This document shows positions 12,341-26,400 of a stretch of DNA of 64,000 nucleotides, piece by piece; the first letter of the stretch is position 1, and the number at the start of each line of letters is the position of its first letter. Origin of the DNA: Cymodocea nodosa. Taxonomy: Eukaryota > Streptophyta > Magnoliopsida > Alismatales > Cymodoceaceae. Location: contig JAZBRI010000003.1 in assembly GCA_036874045.1 (NCBI GenBank), positions 384,501 through 448,500 on the forward strand. The letters run 5' to 3'. A program made the position numbers and the translations under genes. The notes below the pieces were generated by a model. It ran no database searches, was not told the origin of the DNA, and saw only the letters and a list, made by a program, of their open reading frames with translations.

Positions 12341-15300
12341 AATATCATGTGAGACCAAGTCTCATCTTCATAATTTGATGAGGTCAATCATCGTAATCAT
12401 TGATTAAGAAAATTTAAAATAGTTTTAGTACTATGATATTTTATTTTAGTTTTGGTTATAGAATGTTATATGCACGAACAGTCCTTTTAGTTATCATTTG
12501 TCATTGGCTTGCTTTCTGTATTTCTTCTATTTGGTGCTTCTGGTGTGGAGCTTTGCTTTTCTGAAAGGGCTTGTCCTCTGTGCTAATGCGAGCATTGATT
12601 GCCCGGTGGTTGCACATTTGTCCTCTCCTCTTGGACAAGCCTCCTTTATTCATATGGATTTGGACACTTGAAGCTGATGTCTACTGTCATGATTGCTCCA
12701 ACCATTTATTTTCTATTAGAATTGATCGGGCCAATTTCATAACTTCTCCCAGCTGCCTCTGTCCCACTATCATCAGCCTGGGTGTGCCCACACAGCATGG
12801 AATACGCCAGTTAACAGTTGTGTTTGTGGAGCTTTGAGGAACTGTTCTTGGAGGAAAAGCCTTCCTATTTTTTGTGAGATGGGAGGTGAATCCATCCATT
12901 TAGTTTCTTTCGTCCAAAAGGAGTTTAAATTAAAATAACCTCATTCTAGCTGTGTAATGGCCACGGCCTTGGGGAATTGAGATTTTCATTTTTTGTCCAT
13001 CCATTTATCATCCCTAACAATTTCCGATGTGCTATTTATTTAACCATAAACACCAAAGAATAGCAAGAAATAACATACTCCAGAATGACCAGACGTGCCT
13101 TCAGATGTGAAGCCACCAGAAAGTTTCAATTGGTTGAGATCTGAACCTTTTCTCTCCCTCGTGCTCGTGCTCGTGCTCCAGAAGTAAGAGCAAATTGAGA
13201 GCTTCTGTGCACAACTTTTCACTTTGGAATATGGTTGGCCAAGAACATGTTCTTCATGCAGAGACATCTGCGGGATGATCAATCAATACAGTCCTGTGGT
13301 TCTAAAGATGTTGTTGATTTCTCTTAATATTTCTTCAGGAGGAGCAAGTGGTATAGGGGAGGAAACATCAAGAGTCTTGGCACTTCGTGGAGCTCATGTC
13401 ATCATTGCAGCAAGAAACATGGAAGCTGCAGAAAGAACCAAGATGCTCATCACCAAATCCAACCCTTCTGCCCGAGTGGATGCCATGAATCTCGATCTCT
13501 GCTCGTTCAAGTCCATACGAGCCTTCTGCAACAATTTCATTGCCAGGGCTCTACCTCTGAACCTCATCATGTAACTCATAAATCCATCAGTTAGTTAACT
13601 ACCTTTGCACAAGTCCACATTTAAGAATGGCATTTTTTTGATGAAGTCTCCTGTTTCTGACCAACCGTTGATGAAGCTCATTACTGTTTTCCTGATTTTG
13701 TCAGAAACAATGCTGGAGTCATGTTCTGTCCGTTCCAACTCTCAGAGGATGGAATAGAGACTCAGTTTGCCACAAATCATATTGGTAAATCAATTGTTTT
13801 TCTTCAATTTATGTAATTTAACTGAAGACTAGAAATAAATACGAATATCTTTTAGGAGAAAAGGATACATGTGGCTAACCCGATATAGCGAAACTATAGC
13901 TTAAATTGTTGTCATCGGCAACAATTTAAAAGTCTTGTGCAATGCTCAGTGCATGCCTAGCATTGGCGATCACTGGGAACCACTGACTTGGCAACTTTTC
14001 ACAATCGAACAATTTGGATATCAAGCACTTTCAAATTCCAGGAAGTTAACAAGGCTTATTGCATGTGTTTGAAGCATTGCCAACAATCTTACATACCTTT
14101 CCCTGATAAGGAAAGAACATGGCAAATACAATATAATCTTTTTGGTACGATAGATACGCGTGAACCAAGCAATTTTCTTTTCTTCAATATTGCGAGAGAA
14201 AAATTATCCATTACCATGGGATCTTTAAATTGGTTGGCCCCAATCCTACATGTTGCCCTAGGTCACTTCCTGTTGACAAACCTTCTGCTTGAGAAAATGA
14301 AGACTACAGCAAAGGAAACTGGCATTGAAGGCCGGATTGTGAATCTCTCGTCCGTGTTACACCACTACCCCTACATAGGAGGAATACCATTTGAAAGGCT
14401 TAATGAGAAATCTCGGTAATGTGCCTGTAATCCAACTCTTCGGAACAGCATTCTCCTTTTCTTAATGCAAATATGATCTTCTTGCATTAGAATGTCGGAG
14501 AGATGATAATTTACCAAGTTCGCTCTTTTGATCATGTTATTTAGATATTTCAAAAAATTGGCATATGGATCGTCCAAGTTGGCGAACGTATTGCATGCAA
14601 ATGAGTTGTCACATCGTCTCAAGGTATTCTTCTGTTCGAGATTTTTTAGATCTCTGCACATTTCTGGGGATTCATCATTGTTAAGTTCTGGCTAATGGAA
14701 TTCCAACAGGAGTAAGATAAAATCGTTTTGTTATTTTCTGATTTTCACTATCAGCTTAGCAACGTGATGATCGATCACATTCTTATTGTTCTTTTGTTAC
14801 AGTGTTTGTGCTGTTGCAGCTTGCATCCAAAAGAGGGTGCATGAGATCAAGCAATGTGATTTTTTGAGTAATTTATATAGAATAACTCCATGGAAAATCT
14901 TCAATGTGCAGAAAAGAAGGAAATATTGTGATAATATAAAGCATTCCAATCTAATATGTAGAATTTCTTCACAGTTATCACCCATGACTAATGTTTTTAC
15001 TGTCAGAAGGAAATTACAATTACTTGGTTTTTTGACTTCTTCTTCACGCTATTTCTGGTTATTTATATGGTTTACATGTATCTGTGGATCAGAAAACATA
15101 CTCAACAAAGTGCTTTGCATTTTGAAATAGGAAGAAGGGGCTAACATCGCAGCAAATTCAGTGCACCCTGGGATAATCATGACAAACCTGATGAGGCATT
15201 CCTCCTTTCAAATAAGTATGTTCCATTGGCATAATCTCTTAAATTTTGTGGAAGATGAAACTATCGTCTGATTCACAGTCAATTCTTGCAGAGGTGGCAC

Positions 15301-15882
15301 GCTTCTTCAGTCTTCCAATCTGGAAGAACGTACCACAGGTATTCGCATGAATCACATAAGAAAATCCATACCATGTCAATCACAATGCATGTGTGCTTTG
15401 TAATGTGCATGCCACTTTAGATGCTAATACCAGACAGACTCTCTCCAAACATTTTGATGAAGTGGCGTTGGATCTGAAACCATCGTTCTCGCTAAAAGCA
15501 GGGAAAAACATGGAATTATCAGCATCTTTCTAATATAAATGTGTCTTCTTTCTGATTCTACCTCCCAGCACATTATTTTAGATACAGACTCCCCTCCCAT
15601 AATAGAATTCTGAAAAAAAACACAGCAAACTTTAATTCATTGGATATCAATACATGTAAAAGTGGCAGAGATATATCGTACATGATTAAGGAGGCCCTCA
15701 TCCCTTGTCTTTTACAGGGAGCAGCAACCACATGCTACGTTGCGCTACATCCAAGTCTGAAAGGAGTAACCGGGAAATACTTCTGTGACTGCAACGAAAC
15801 TAAAGCTAGCAAACATGGAAGAAATGAAGCCATGGCCAAAAGGCTTTGGGAATTCAGTGAGAAATTGATCAGAACCACTTGA
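11809..15882 (+). CDS. TIC32-like short-chain dehydrogenase/reductase
   Basis: An NADP(H)-dependent Rossmann-fold oxidoreductase of the SDR superfamily, closest to chloroplast TIC32-type proteins (a redox- and calmodulin-linked inner-envelope component in pea). The substrate is unknown. Exons: 11809-11926, 13339-13570, 13705-13784, 14262-14415, 14545-14623, 15131-15215, 15292-15338 and 15718-15882, giving 319 aa against about 320 for the family. The N-terminus has the [18 protein letters not shown] signature of TIC32 relatives. Cofactor loop TGGASGIG lies at residues 39-46. NNAG is encoded across the exon 2/3 junction. The active-site Ser is in NLSS (about 174), and Tyr202/Lys206 are in YGSSK. 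All catalytic residues are present. The first intron is 1.4 kb and carries TCA/TCT and GATA/GA microsatellites. Plastid location is inferred from the family; no cleavable transit peptide is obvious. Confidence 0.9.
12286..12338 (+). repeat. (GATA)n-(GA)n microsatellite
   Basis: A run of GATA units changes into a pure GA dinucleotide run inside intron 1 of the SDR gene. It is likely length-polymorphic. A separate TCA/TCT run lies at about 11957-11996 in the same intron. Confidence 0.85.
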
Positions 15883-16675
15883 GCAAGGAAGGTTGCTCAG
15901 AAATGATGCTCTTGATAGAATTTGCTGGTATTGTCTGTACTCATCTGGTTATGTTGTTGGGGCTAAAATGTGTCCTGGTTATTTTCCATGATGCGTGAAA
16001 AAGTTCTCCCAATCTACATACATATGTCCTACCTTCTGGAAATTAGATGATACAATGGACTGTTATCATGTTTCTTGCATCCCAAACAAGAAAGCAATCT
16101 ACTTGTGACCGTTTTCTAGGTTGCCTGCCTGTTCATGATGATTCAGCTATTTTCTGGAAATTGATGGATTACCTAACAAGATGGAAAATTTCACAAAATG
16201 ATGCATTTAACGAAGTATTTATTTACATTTACAAATTCAACCGTACGTGTATTTACAAATTGATCGAGATTTAAAATTATTGTTACAAAAGAACCCTACC
16301 ATTATAAATGCAAATCACATGTCGGAAAAAGCCCCTCCCTCCCTGTGTATGGAAGGAAGGGGTTGTTTTATCGGTTCCAGATTTTTTGTTATTGTAATGA
16401 CCTCGCTTAGTTTAAAAAAAAGACCTATTCTTCCCCTTAAGCTAGAATAGAAGACAAATCACATCATCCGCTATTGGTGTGGTATTTTCAACCTTAGCTT
16501 AACTATAAGCTTTCCTTCCGATCGTGATGATTTCGTTGCCGATATTGAAAGATGGGACATTTATTGCAATTTGAAAACTAGAGATTTAACACAACTCACG
16601 TAACAAGCCCATTCCTGACTTGTCATATCCGCCATACGTACGTGGTTCGAACGACAGTCGAAGCTCGCTGCCCTC
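15883..16675. other. Convergent 3' spacer
   Basis: This separates the plus-strand SDR gene from the minus-strand membrane-protein gene. It presumably holds both 3' UTRs. No ORF with family support, no tRNA and no repeat structure were noticed. Confidence 0.45.
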
Positions 16676-17056
16676 TCAACTCATCCTCTCATCTTCTCCG
16701 TCCAACTCCCAGAGTCCCACGGCCCTGACGAAGAAGGCAGACCCCATCACCACCATGGCGGCAAATAGAGGAGGAACGACAAAATCCATCTTCGTTGATC
16801 TCCCGAAGAGCACCGCCGGTAGGCACACCACCTCACCGGGGACGTCCATCGGAACTCTGATGGAGGCTCCAACACCACCGTGCTCACATGCACGGGAGAA
16901 GCGCGATGAAGGTGACAATGCACTCGTAAAGGCCATCTCCGGCGTTAGGGATGTCACCGCCACCGCAGCTGTTAGAGTGGCTGCCCAGGCCACCGCGTAG
17001 ATGCACAGCGGCCGACGATGATAAAGGAAGATACGGCTCAGGAAGTTCAGCATCAT
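16676..17056 (-). CDS. Small plant two-helix membrane protein, function unknown
   Basis: An intronless ORF of 126 residues. It starts at an ATGATG and begins MMLNFLSRIFLYHRR. A hydrophobic segment at about residues 17-40 (IYAVAWAATLTAAVAV) and a second at about 88-112 (FVVPPLFAAMVVMGSAFF) are separated by a polar loop. The loop carries DVPGEVVCLPA and ends at a short FGRS-K motif before the second helix. I recall this arrangement (first helix, acidic DVPGE...CLPA loop, VPP...FVRAVGLWE end) as a conserved, uncharacterised angiosperm family, but I cannot name it. Higher GC and codon use fit a real gene, unlike the overlapping frames. No function is proposed. Confidence 0.7.
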   Translation of the reverse strand: MMLNFLSRIFLYHRRPLCIYAVAWAATLTAAVAVTSLTPEMAFTSALSPSSRFSRACEHGGVGASIRVPMDVPGEVVCLPAVLFGRSTKMDFVVPPLFAAMVVMGSAFFVRAVGLWELDGEDERMS

Positions 17057-17464
17057 GAGTTGAAAGGTGCACTTCAGATGCTGACTGCTCCTGCAAGCAC
17101 ATATATCTATACATATTCAAAGCAAGCTTGCTTGGTGACCCAACTACTTTTTGAATTTGGTTCTAGTTGAGCTGGTGGCATCTAATCCTCTTAGGTTTTG
17201 TCCACATCATCCTTCACCTAACACAGGTCAACCATGCATTTGACTTTAGTCAATACGATGCTTGCATGCATGTCTTTTCCATCATCTCTAGCTAGACTGG
17301 TCAAGGAAAGCCATAAATGATCAATTGTATCGTATCATGAAGGTCATCATCAAATCAAACAAATAGTGTCTATCATAAAGGTAGCAAAGATGCATCAAAT
17401 GCCAACAACTGTCACAATCACTGTTATACATTGACAGAATTTGGCAGAGAATCTAGAGCACATA
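17057..17464. other. Upstream region of the small membrane-protein gene
   Basis: This lies between the 5' end of the membrane-protein gene and the 3' end of the UNC93-like gene, both on the minus strand. No coding signal was seen. It should hold the promoter of the former and the 3' UTR of the latter. Confidence 0.4.
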
Positions 17465-20400
17465 TCAGGATTCACGAGCAAAAGCTTTTTCTACGTGAAG
17501 TGCGAGAAAGAGAAAAGCGAGCATGGAAATGCAGAGAACAGCAACCAACACAATCAACATGGATTGAAAAGTGATGTGTGGGCTGAGGAAGAATACCAAC
17601 GCTGTGGAAGCACTCTGCCACACTTTCAGCTGTGCAAAGGCTGCTTCCTGTTGAACAATGGGAGAAAAATACAAACCTGATAAGAACATCTTGCAGCAAC
17701 AAATGGAAAACCTTATTTTGATTATTCACCAATTCAAAAATTTCAGCACCATAAGAGGGAGGTAAACGGGATAAAAAACATTATCGGAGTCCATTAGGAG
17801 TTGGGTGTGTGATGTAAAGCTCACGCAATTTGTTGTCATAGCAAAGTCATAAAATGTGGAGGGATGAATGAATTACAACAATTTCAATTCATTGCAGATC
17901 CAGTGAAATTAGATTCATCAGTAACTTCATATCCCATTCATTAACTGATTGAATCAACAAACATCATATACCCAATTCATATCTAAATGTAATATCATCA
18001 ACATAAATAGATCATTCCATGAAATTCCCTTCTACAAAATACAATGTTTTAGATGATTCACAAAGTTTATTTCGTAACTTAATCACTTCTACCTACATGG
18101 GATATACAAGTAGAACAAATTTCAATTAGGACTTGGAATATTACCGTATCATGTCGGAAAAGTATTCCAAGCAATGCATTCAACTGTGTATTGAAAACTC
18201 CATCGCCTATACCCCACACTGCAGCCATAAGCAGGGGGTAAAGGAAACCAAGTACTCCACTGGTTAGGCTGTCATCATATGGAACAAAATAAGGCAACAA
18301 GAATAGACTGATTTACAGAAGAACAGAAAAATAGATGAAAGCATGCACGCACCTGTACTTGAATAAAAGCCAAAACAGCACAAGGATCTGAAGAAAAGCG
18401 CCAACGGAAACAATCCAGGTAATTGAAGAGAGACCAGATGTAAATCGACCAGCAAATAATGAGCACTGAAAACATCAACAAAGACACCATGTGAAGAACG
18501 GATACTTAACAATTGAGTTGGAAGTTGGAGAACAGGGAAAGATCTATAAGAAAAATAAAGACGTGTTATGCTTGAACATGTGACAAACATAAAATGAAAT
18601 AATATCCATGACCCGAACTGATGCTTGTTCCAAATTTAGTCATACAATGTTAAGACATTATGAAAAAGTTGTACTTACTACTGCATCAAAAGCCCCAAAT
18701 ACTGCCATGACACCACCAACACCTGAGACACCAAGGGAAGGTGTCACAACATGTTTTGTGAACTCTGACCTAACATTTAAGATGATACAGTGAATAATTC
18801 AACAGATAGTATATATACAATGATGGGGAAAAAAATGGCTAATAGAAACAGAGCATAAACAAGACACCTCTCACCACACAAACGCTTGTTGAAAGCCTGA
18901 GTAAGTTAGAAGAGGAATGATTAATAGCATTTGCTTTTCCCTCAAGGGAGTGATTATGGATTGCAACAGGGATAATGTGGAAGCACAAAAATCAAAATGT
19001 GGTACAGAAAGATCCTCCTTTTTTCCGTCCCTTTGAGACAAAAAGCACATCAGTATAATGCTGATTGTCATGCTACCAAGGAAGATTGTAAATAATAAAG
19101 TTGTGCTGCTAAAATTTTCTCCTACCTGCACGAATGTTGAAAAAATTATCATTATAAATCGATGGTAAGGTACAATTTTTCAGACAACTTGAGAATTTTT
19201 AACTTATATACAAACTTCTTTAGACATGTATACAAATTTCTTTGGTCCATCATCATACAGGCAATGAGTTAAGAGTGAGTTAAAAATTTATCACATTAGC
19301 AAACAAGTTGCACGCTCCTGTTGAAAGAGTAGGAAGGACTAAATACATGAAATTGCCATTTTCTAGCACACAAGCAAAATGAGGACCTATTCTATGTACT
19401 GATGTTCACTCATCAGTATGTTATAAATTCCCCTTCTGCACTGGTTAAAGTTTGAAGTTTAAACCACTACCAATTCTTCTTCTATGTCCTCACCTTTGAA
19501 ATGCTATTTGGAACACATCCTACAAAACAGATATTCAACTAACAGTAGCCTATACCAATAAGAATCAAATATGACAGAATTCAGCTCATCTTAGTGGCAA
19601 CAAGTCTCACTTTCATGTTAGTATAAATACTATTTGGTGATTCTGTTCAATCGAAAGCCACTAAAAACAAATTTTGGAGATCATGAGATTTTAAACAACA
19701 ATGGAAGAAGGGTTTCAGCCGAAGACTAACTAGATAGTATAAAATTGAATTTGACCTTTTATCATGGAAAAACAAAACAAAACGAACCTTTCCATCTCTC
19801 AGTAGAAGAAAGGAAACCAAATTACCTATCATCTGAAAAAGAGAAAAAAGAGAGCCAACATCAGATACTAATTTTGGGGATTTTGATCATGTAATGCAAA
19901 TATCATAAACAACATGGATGCCAAGTGCATCAAATGCTCTTGGCATAAATGTAAACATACGTGAGAATTTCAGCAACCTGAGTACTGGCAAACATGCCCC
20001 AAAATTCCCCATTAAAGTTCCCAATGACAGATCCTTCATGCAAATGAAAATCTTTTGCGTAACAGCGTGCAGCAGAAGTTAGATAAGTTCCCTAGATTCC
20101 AGATGATTTGTCAATGGCCAGAAAAACAAGAGTGAAAAGATGTCGCTTGACAAAAACATTAACCCACCTGCCCAACCCAGATTATGGAGGCGCAATATCC
20201 AAGATATAAGGAAGCTGGAACCATTATGTACCTACAGGTAAAAGGAAAATGGTTGGACAGAAATTATGCTGAGAAGTAAAATACATTATATTGTAATATG
20301 CAAACTGTAGAACAACAAAAGCCTGGAATAAAATAGTCAATGGAGAATTCACAACTTGGGAAATGTCTCACTATCAGAGTGGTCCATCCATCAAAACAAT

Positions 20401-23400
20401 CTTAGACCAATTTTGTATGGACAAAGTCCCTTCCAAGCTTCCCATTTGAAGTTGACAAAGTAGGCATTTTGTTAGTTCATAGCAAAATTGCAAGTACTGA
20501 CATAGAGAGAACAGAACAAACAATCAGATGAAATGAGGGTTCAATTATTAGGATACATTATCTATGTGATCTTTCTAGAGATGACCAGTGTAAATAATAC
20601 AAGAAGTTGAAAATTATGTAAGTAGAAAAGTAGCGAATAATACTGTTAGAGTGTAAATATAAAAATGCCCATAGGCACAAATATATATATATACTTTCTT
20701 GATTATGGAATAGCCAATTCATCTTCAAGAACATATCAAAACAAAAATATCAAAAACAACAAATTATCTGTATTTACATTTAGTATTAAAATGTTATATT
20801 GTTTGCTTTGTATCGTGATTAATGTTATCATTGTCAGTATTATGAATGTTTTATGTTTGTTTGATTCAGAAAATAGAAAATAGTTTTACAGCTTACTGAA
20901 ATTGATTTATTCTAGATATTTAAAGATTTTAATGGTTATTGTTTGAAATATCTGAATGTTAGTATTGCTTAATGATAAATCTAATATTAACTAACATTAA
21001 AGAGCTTAATTGATGTTATTTACAATCTGTGGAACTATCCAATGATTGACCAAATTCTTCTATAAATAACAGTATTTAACTGAAAAGATAGACTCGTAGA
21101 GTCCACAAGGTTAGTCCATTGAATTAACCATAATTCCACGAACTTAATTTATTGTATTAACTGTAACTCAACGGAATGTTTACTGAACACATAAATTCTA
21201 ATATAAAAATTGAAACAGTACACAATTCTTACTCAATATCTATAGGATCAACCTGTATTTGCACACAAATACAATATACACTGTGCACTTACAGTTAAAA
21301 TACAAATTGGAATTAATATCTAATTTGTGTGTGTGTGTATAAATATATATGTGTGTGTGTACTTTCTTGATTATGGAATAACAAATTCAGTTGATCCCAC
21401 TTAGCACTAATCTAAGATTGTAAGCATAGAGGAACTCATTACACACAACATTGTGTGCCTTCATACTGTTTGACTGATGTGGGAGACCCTCCAAGCAACC
21501 TGTAGTAATGAAAACAATATTGCAAGGGATTGTGAGATTTTTGAGTCTCTGTTTTCAAATCGTTAGGGTGACTAATTGCTACACGAATATTTTGTTTTGA
21601 TTAAGTCCCTTCTGAATGAATTGGAGATTCATCAACCCTTGATTACTGATCTCTCCAATCTCAAATGTTATTAGGAGGAGCTTGGGATTGCAATCTTTTT
21701 GGCAGGAATGCAACTCAATATTGTAGACAAGATTCGAGGTCAGATTTTGGGCAGGGAGTTAATTTCGTTGCCATAGACCACACTGAATCATGCTCTCCAC
21801 GTTCAACTGATAGCTCTTCCAATTGGCATGGAGTCAACAGCACTGATTTCCTATGAATTTGTGGCAACAACTCTTCTTGCACTCAAAGCCGATTTGGTGG
21901 AAGGTCACAAGTCCCCTACAAATATTGTAGTTGTCGTGGTCATCCTTAAAAGAAATGCTAGGCTAAATTTGGTCAACCAACCTAACCATTGACTCTTGCT
22001 ACACCCACTACTAAAGTCCCTTTTGCCAATGCACCGTCCAACTCCAAGACTATTGTTCTCTCACAACAAGATTATGATAAGTACACTTTGTTGAACGCTA
22101 ATCAATCCTCAAGTGACAACATTGCTAATGTTGTGCATACCTTCTTTTTTGGTATAGCTTCCTCCACACTTGTTTCTAAAAATTCTTGGATTATTGATTT
22201 TGATGCCTCTACACACATGAGTGATACCAAAACTCTTTTTACACATCTTTTTAAACGATCCAATCTTCGATCTATTACTGTTATGGACAGATGAAATTGC
22301 ATAGTTCGTGGTGAGGGGAGTGTATCCACCACATCTATCATTACTCTTGGCAATGTTTTATATATATCAGAATTTCTCATAAGCCTTTTATCTATTAGTG
22401 CAATTACTAAACAATTATACTGTTTTGTCTCCTTCTTTCCCTTTCATTGTGTATTTTAGGACCTACAAATGGGGAAAAGGATTGGATTAGGCCATGATCG
22501 AGGGAATAAAATTTATGTGTTGGCTCAAGATGATATACTGTATTAGATTTGTTAACTTCTATTTGTTAAGTGACACCAGAAACCTTGTTTGGTTTGTTTT
22601 TATGCTTATATAAATAATTACTTTTAGAAGTAAACAAACAATCTTTCACACAAATTAAAGATTAATTCCAATTTGTATTTTTAACTACAAGTGCATAGTG
22701 TATATTATATTTGTGTGCAAGTATAAGTCGATCCTACAGAGATTGAATAAGAATTATGTACTATTCTGATTTTTATATTAGAGTTTATATGCGTTCAATT
22801 TAAGCACTCCGTTGAGTTAAAGTTAACACAACGGATTTAGTTCATGGAGTTATAACTAACTCAACAGACTAACCTTGTAGACTTAAGTTAACTCCACGAG
22901 TCTATCTTTTCAATTAAATACTGTTATTTACAGAGGAATTCGACCAACAATTAGTTGATTTCACAGATTGTAAATAACATTAATTAAGCTCTTTAATGTT
23001 AGTTAATATTAGATTTATCATTAAGTAATACTAACATTTAGATATTTCAAACATTAACCATTAAAATCTTTAAGTATCTGGAACGAATCAATTTCAGTAA
23101 ACTGTAAAACTATTTTCTATTTTCTGAATCAAACAAACATAAAACACTCACAATACTGACAATGATAACATTAATCACGATACAAAACAAATAATACAAC
23201 ACTTAAATGCTAAATGTAAACATAGATAATTTGTTATTTTTGGTATTTTTGTTTTAATATATTCTTGAAGATGAATAAAAGGTGAAATGTAAAAATCTCT
23301 ATCGATAGTAAAAACTTTCGTCACTACATGCGATGCGATTACACCATTGAAAACTTAATCACTTACAATCCTACCTCCTCTCCCTATAGAATAGCAAATC

Positions 23401-26400
23401 CAGAATTGTAAGATGATCTCCTCTTTAGCATATTAATATTAACCCGAAACCAAAGCTAGAAGCTTTACGATCTCCTGAGATATGAGTTGGTGCTTGGTGA
23501 AAATGACTTCCCTTCTCGTGACGCGATCACTCCTCATAGTGGTTGTCGATCACTGTGTTTTGACTCGAAATCAACCCGACATCAAGAAAATATCTTCACA
23601 GACTTCCAATGGTTGGTGATTTTGATGGTGATGTGGAGCTTCAAGGAACTTCCGACGCTTCCTGCAGTTAGCATAATTCTCCACCTCTACACACACACAT
23701 TTTCTTCGTCTTTCTCATCTTCTTTTATATTTCTTTCAGTAGTAACTACTTCTGCTTAAATGATCAGTTAGATTTCCTTCATTCATATCAACGATGGTGA
23801 TTTCTTCTTCATTCCACAAGTGAATTCCTGCGTGATATGTGCAATCGTGGTTTTCCTGTTTCTGTAACTACTACAGTGACATATTAATCTTCGTTTTAGT
23901 CGAACATTTATCTTTTAAGTCCTGTAAAAACTCAAGCACTTATCTATAACTCTTCAAGTTTTTTTTGCACCTGCAAAACACATGACTGAACATAGAAAAC
24001 TTATCTGTTCGTTAGTCATTTTATAAAATTCGAACAGTTATCTAATAAAAACTTGAACAATTATCTAACTCTTCGATTTTCATTACTGAACGCATATGGA
24101 AAACACGTGACAACTTAAAATATTAAAAACACACGTGTACATGACTTAACTATATGAGTTTTTAACATAACTCTTTATAAAAACAAAACATTAATTATCC
24201 GAAAGTTACTTTTCCTATTTCCGCATAACACTGACACAACGCGTTACTCCAACGTATATTCCATTAACTCAACGCGTATAGTTATGCTAATTTAACGAGT
24301 TAAACATGTACAATTCACGTGATATACTAAAGTTTTTAAATTCAACACGTGCATAATTCTAACTTAACGAGTTCAGATATTTTGAATACTTACAAACCTA
24401 ACTATCCGATGTTCAGATGCATTTCGGATAGTTACCAGATAACTTACCGAAAATCCACTTAAGTCATATATTAATGTTTCAACACGTGTACTCTAAGAAA
24501 TAATAAAATATTCTTCTATCGTTAAAAACATAACTATCCGGTACATGCAATATAATTCTTTGAAATAATAGAAAATTTGGATACTTAGGAATTTCAAAAC
24601 TTGTAATTTACCAACAGTTCAGAAATGTACGTAATTAACGTTAATTTCTTGAAATTATGCAGATTCTTTTATTAAAGCATATAATAATGTAATTATAAGA
24701 TAATGGTTTAATTGTCATATGATAAGTTAAATATTCTGTAATTAACCATCATTTAACTGTTAATATTATGCACTTTTTCATTCTAAACATATACCAAGAG
24801 GTTTGCATCTATCACTACCTCTAATGAGTCTTTCCTATTATAGCATTGATGACTTGGCCATCCATCTCTTAGTAAGCTTCGAGCTGCTCTTCCTTGAATT
24901 TCAATATCATCTGTAATATGTGAGTCTTGTATTTTAGGTAAGCTTTTTTATACTACCTATCAGAGTCATAAGTTGTCATCTTTGTCTAGTATGTTGGAAC
25001 ACATTACTTGTGATATCTAGGTCATTCCTGGTCTCCATCTATATTAAGCCATAGTTACTATATTATTTTCATTGACGAATATTCTCAAATATCATGGGTG
25101 TACCTTTTAAAAGATTGAAAAAATATTGTTAATATCATATGTACCTTTTTTAAAGAAATTGAAAATCAAATTTCTGTTACTCCTAAAATTTTTCGTACTG
25201 ATAATGCTTTGGAGTTTCTAAACAACGAGGTGCACACCATTTGTTCAGCTCGTGGAATTTTACATTAAACTACTTGTCCACACACATCACAACAAAATAG
25301 TATTACTGAGTGCAAATACCGTCATTTTCTTGACATCACTTGCACTCTTTTGCTTGTGATGTATGTCCCTTGTTATTTATGGTCTAATGTCATTCTCACT
25401 GCTTCTTATCTTATCAATCATATGCCCTCATCCACCCTTAGGGGACAAATTCCTTACCAACGATTGTTTCTAGATAAGGAAGTCTTTATTTTACCACCTC
25501 ATGATTTTAGGTGCACTTCCTTTGTCAAAGACCTTTCCCTAGGTTTAGACAAACTTACACTCTTTCCATTAAGTGCATCTTTATTAGATACTCTTGTACT
25601 TAGAAGGGGTACCAATGTTATCATCCTCCTATCCATTGTTACTTCACTTCCATTAATGTCTGTTTCTTAGAGGATGTTTCCCATTTTCATGAGTTGGGTG
25701 TCGTTACTAATACACCCTAAGATCCTTTTCATTGTTCCTTAATTGTTTCTCCTTTTATTGTTCATTCCACTAAATCTTTAAGAGCATGCCCTGTCTCTCA
25801 TCCTTTGCAAGTTTATCATCGACAGTGACGCACGCAAGAAACTCCACCAACTTCAAACATGCCCACCTTTTCCACATTTGTAGGTCAACCATTATCTGAT
25901 TTTGACATTTCCATTGCACATCGTAAAGGTACATGTGCCACTACCCCTTATCCTATTTCTAACTTTATTTCCTATGACTCCTTTGGTCCTTCTCATTGCA
26001 AATATGTCTTATCTTTATTTTCAAAATCAATACCTAAAGATTTTCATAAAGCACTTATCCTTACTCAATGGAAGCATGTTATAGATAAAGAATTGTAGAC
26101 ATTAGTTAGCCGCGGTACATTAGAGTTAATTCCTTACCTTGCTAACTCATTAGTGGTCAGCTATTGTTGGGTCTTACTATTAAATGCAAACCTGATGATA
26201 CTGTGGACCGTTACAAAACACGTTTGATTACTCGTAGCTTCACCTAGACTTATGGTGTTAACTATAAGGAGATCTTCTCTCTTGTTGTTCGTCTAAACTC
26301 CATTTGTATTCTTCTATCTGTGGTTATTAAACAAGAGTGAACTTTGCCAAATGGATGTCAACAATACTTTTATCTATGATGATCTTGATAAGAAAGTTTT

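Noticed and set aside
14786-15130. 114-codon ORF within SDR intron 5
   Set aside because: Lies wholly between well-supported exons 5 and 6 and has no similarity.
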